Origin: Alloclostridium intestinigallinarum
GTDB lineage: Bacteria > Bacillota > Clostridia > Christensenellales > UBA3700
Reading direction: 5' to 3'
DNA length: 5,567 bases
Assembly (NCBI GenBank): GCA_904393845.1
Contig: CAJFNB010000078.1
Coordinates: 1-5,567, forward strand
Both the position numbers and the translations under genes were made by a program. The notes under the pieces were generated by a model that saw nothing but the letters and a program-made list of their open reading frames with translations, was not told the DNA's origin and searched no databases. Shown in pieces: positions 5,515 to 5,567 of the stretch. Position 1 is the first letter of the stretch; each line of letters opens with the position of its first letter.

Positions 5515-5517
5515 TTT

Positions 5518-5567
5518 ATGGGAAGGAAGAAAAATTTTAACACAAAGTACTCGGCGGAATTCAAGAT
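5518..5567 (+). CDS. Probable IS3-family transposase OrfA, first 16 codons only
   Basis: The partial product reads MGRKKNFNTKYSAEFK, a basic start with the Y-S-x-E-F-K pattern common at the head of the helix-turn-helix OrfA protein in IS3-family elements. The ATG lies ten bases after AGGAGG (5502-5507). OrfA would bind the terminal repeats, and OrfB would supply the DDE catalytic domain through frameshifting, but neither can be seen here. The family call rests on this short N-terminus plus the terminal sequence. Another HTH-type transposase is possible. Confidence 0.65.
   Translation, partial: MGRKKNFNTKYSAEFK

Larger units (their letters stand above)
5471..5567 (+). mobile_element. Left end of an IS3-family-like insertion sequence (cut by window edge)
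   Basis: The stretch TGCACCCCAAAAGTTGGACA (5476-5495), followed by a strong AGGAGG site and a short basic open frame, resembles the left ends of IS3-family elements, which begin with TG and often carry CCCCAAAAGTT(A/G)GACA. The outer boundary is uncertain: TG occurs at both 5471 and 5476. The right end and any target duplication lie outside the window. The element sits 56-61 bases behind the phosphatase stop codon in the same orientation, so read-through from the operon would enter it. Confidence 0.7.

Noticed and set aside
5489..5517. Apparent promoter TTGGAC-17-TATTTT just before the transposase ATG
   Set aside because: The start point would fall inside the coding sequence, after the Shine-Dalgarno, so it could not express OrfA from this start.

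Overview
The window looks like chromosomal DNA of an anaerobic, fermenting member of the Bacillota, most likely a clostridial gut-type organism. This is inferred from a bifunctional AdhE, a Rex-type operator in its leader, strong AGGAGG-like ribosome binding sites, AT-rich sigma-A promoters next to fairly GC-rich genes, and hairpin-rich intergenic DNA. No lineage-specific marker is present, so finer placement is not supported.

Layout. Positions 1-532 hold no convincing gene. The first 330 bases are a chain of inverted repeats, including a 143-nt element at 48-190 that could fold as a branched structure. Then come three evenly spaced operator-like palindromes (335-421), a near-consensus rightward promoter (426-454) and a bidirectional terminator (480-503). 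Positions 533-3133 (minus strand) are adhE, 866 codons, with its own consensus promoter (3231-3259) and a Rex-like operator (3199-3216) just inside the transcript. Positions 3237-3846 are a long divergent intergenic region with two large inverted repeats, a degenerate direct repeat with a period of about 140 bp, and a terminator that overlaps the promoter of the next unit.

Positions 3847-5414 (plus strand) are a three-gene set that is probably one operon: a cyclophilin-type peptidyl-prolyl isomerase, a TIGR00725/LOG-like Rossmann protein, and a low-molecular-weight protein tyrosine phosphatase family protein. The last two overlap by four bases (ATGA). From about 5471 to the window edge is the left end of an IS3-family-like insertion sequence with the first 16 codons of a probable OrfA, whose Shine-Dalgarno is buried in a long hairpin.

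How the parts work together. AdhE would regenerate NAD+ by reducing acetyl-CoA to ethanol, and the Rex-like site would link its expression to the NADH/NAD+ ratio. The rightward operon combines a housekeeping folding enzyme with two enzymes of uncertain substrate. I see no defence system, CRISPR array or biosynthetic cluster. The least explained material is the structured intergenic DNA and the orphan operator-promoter block at 335-454.
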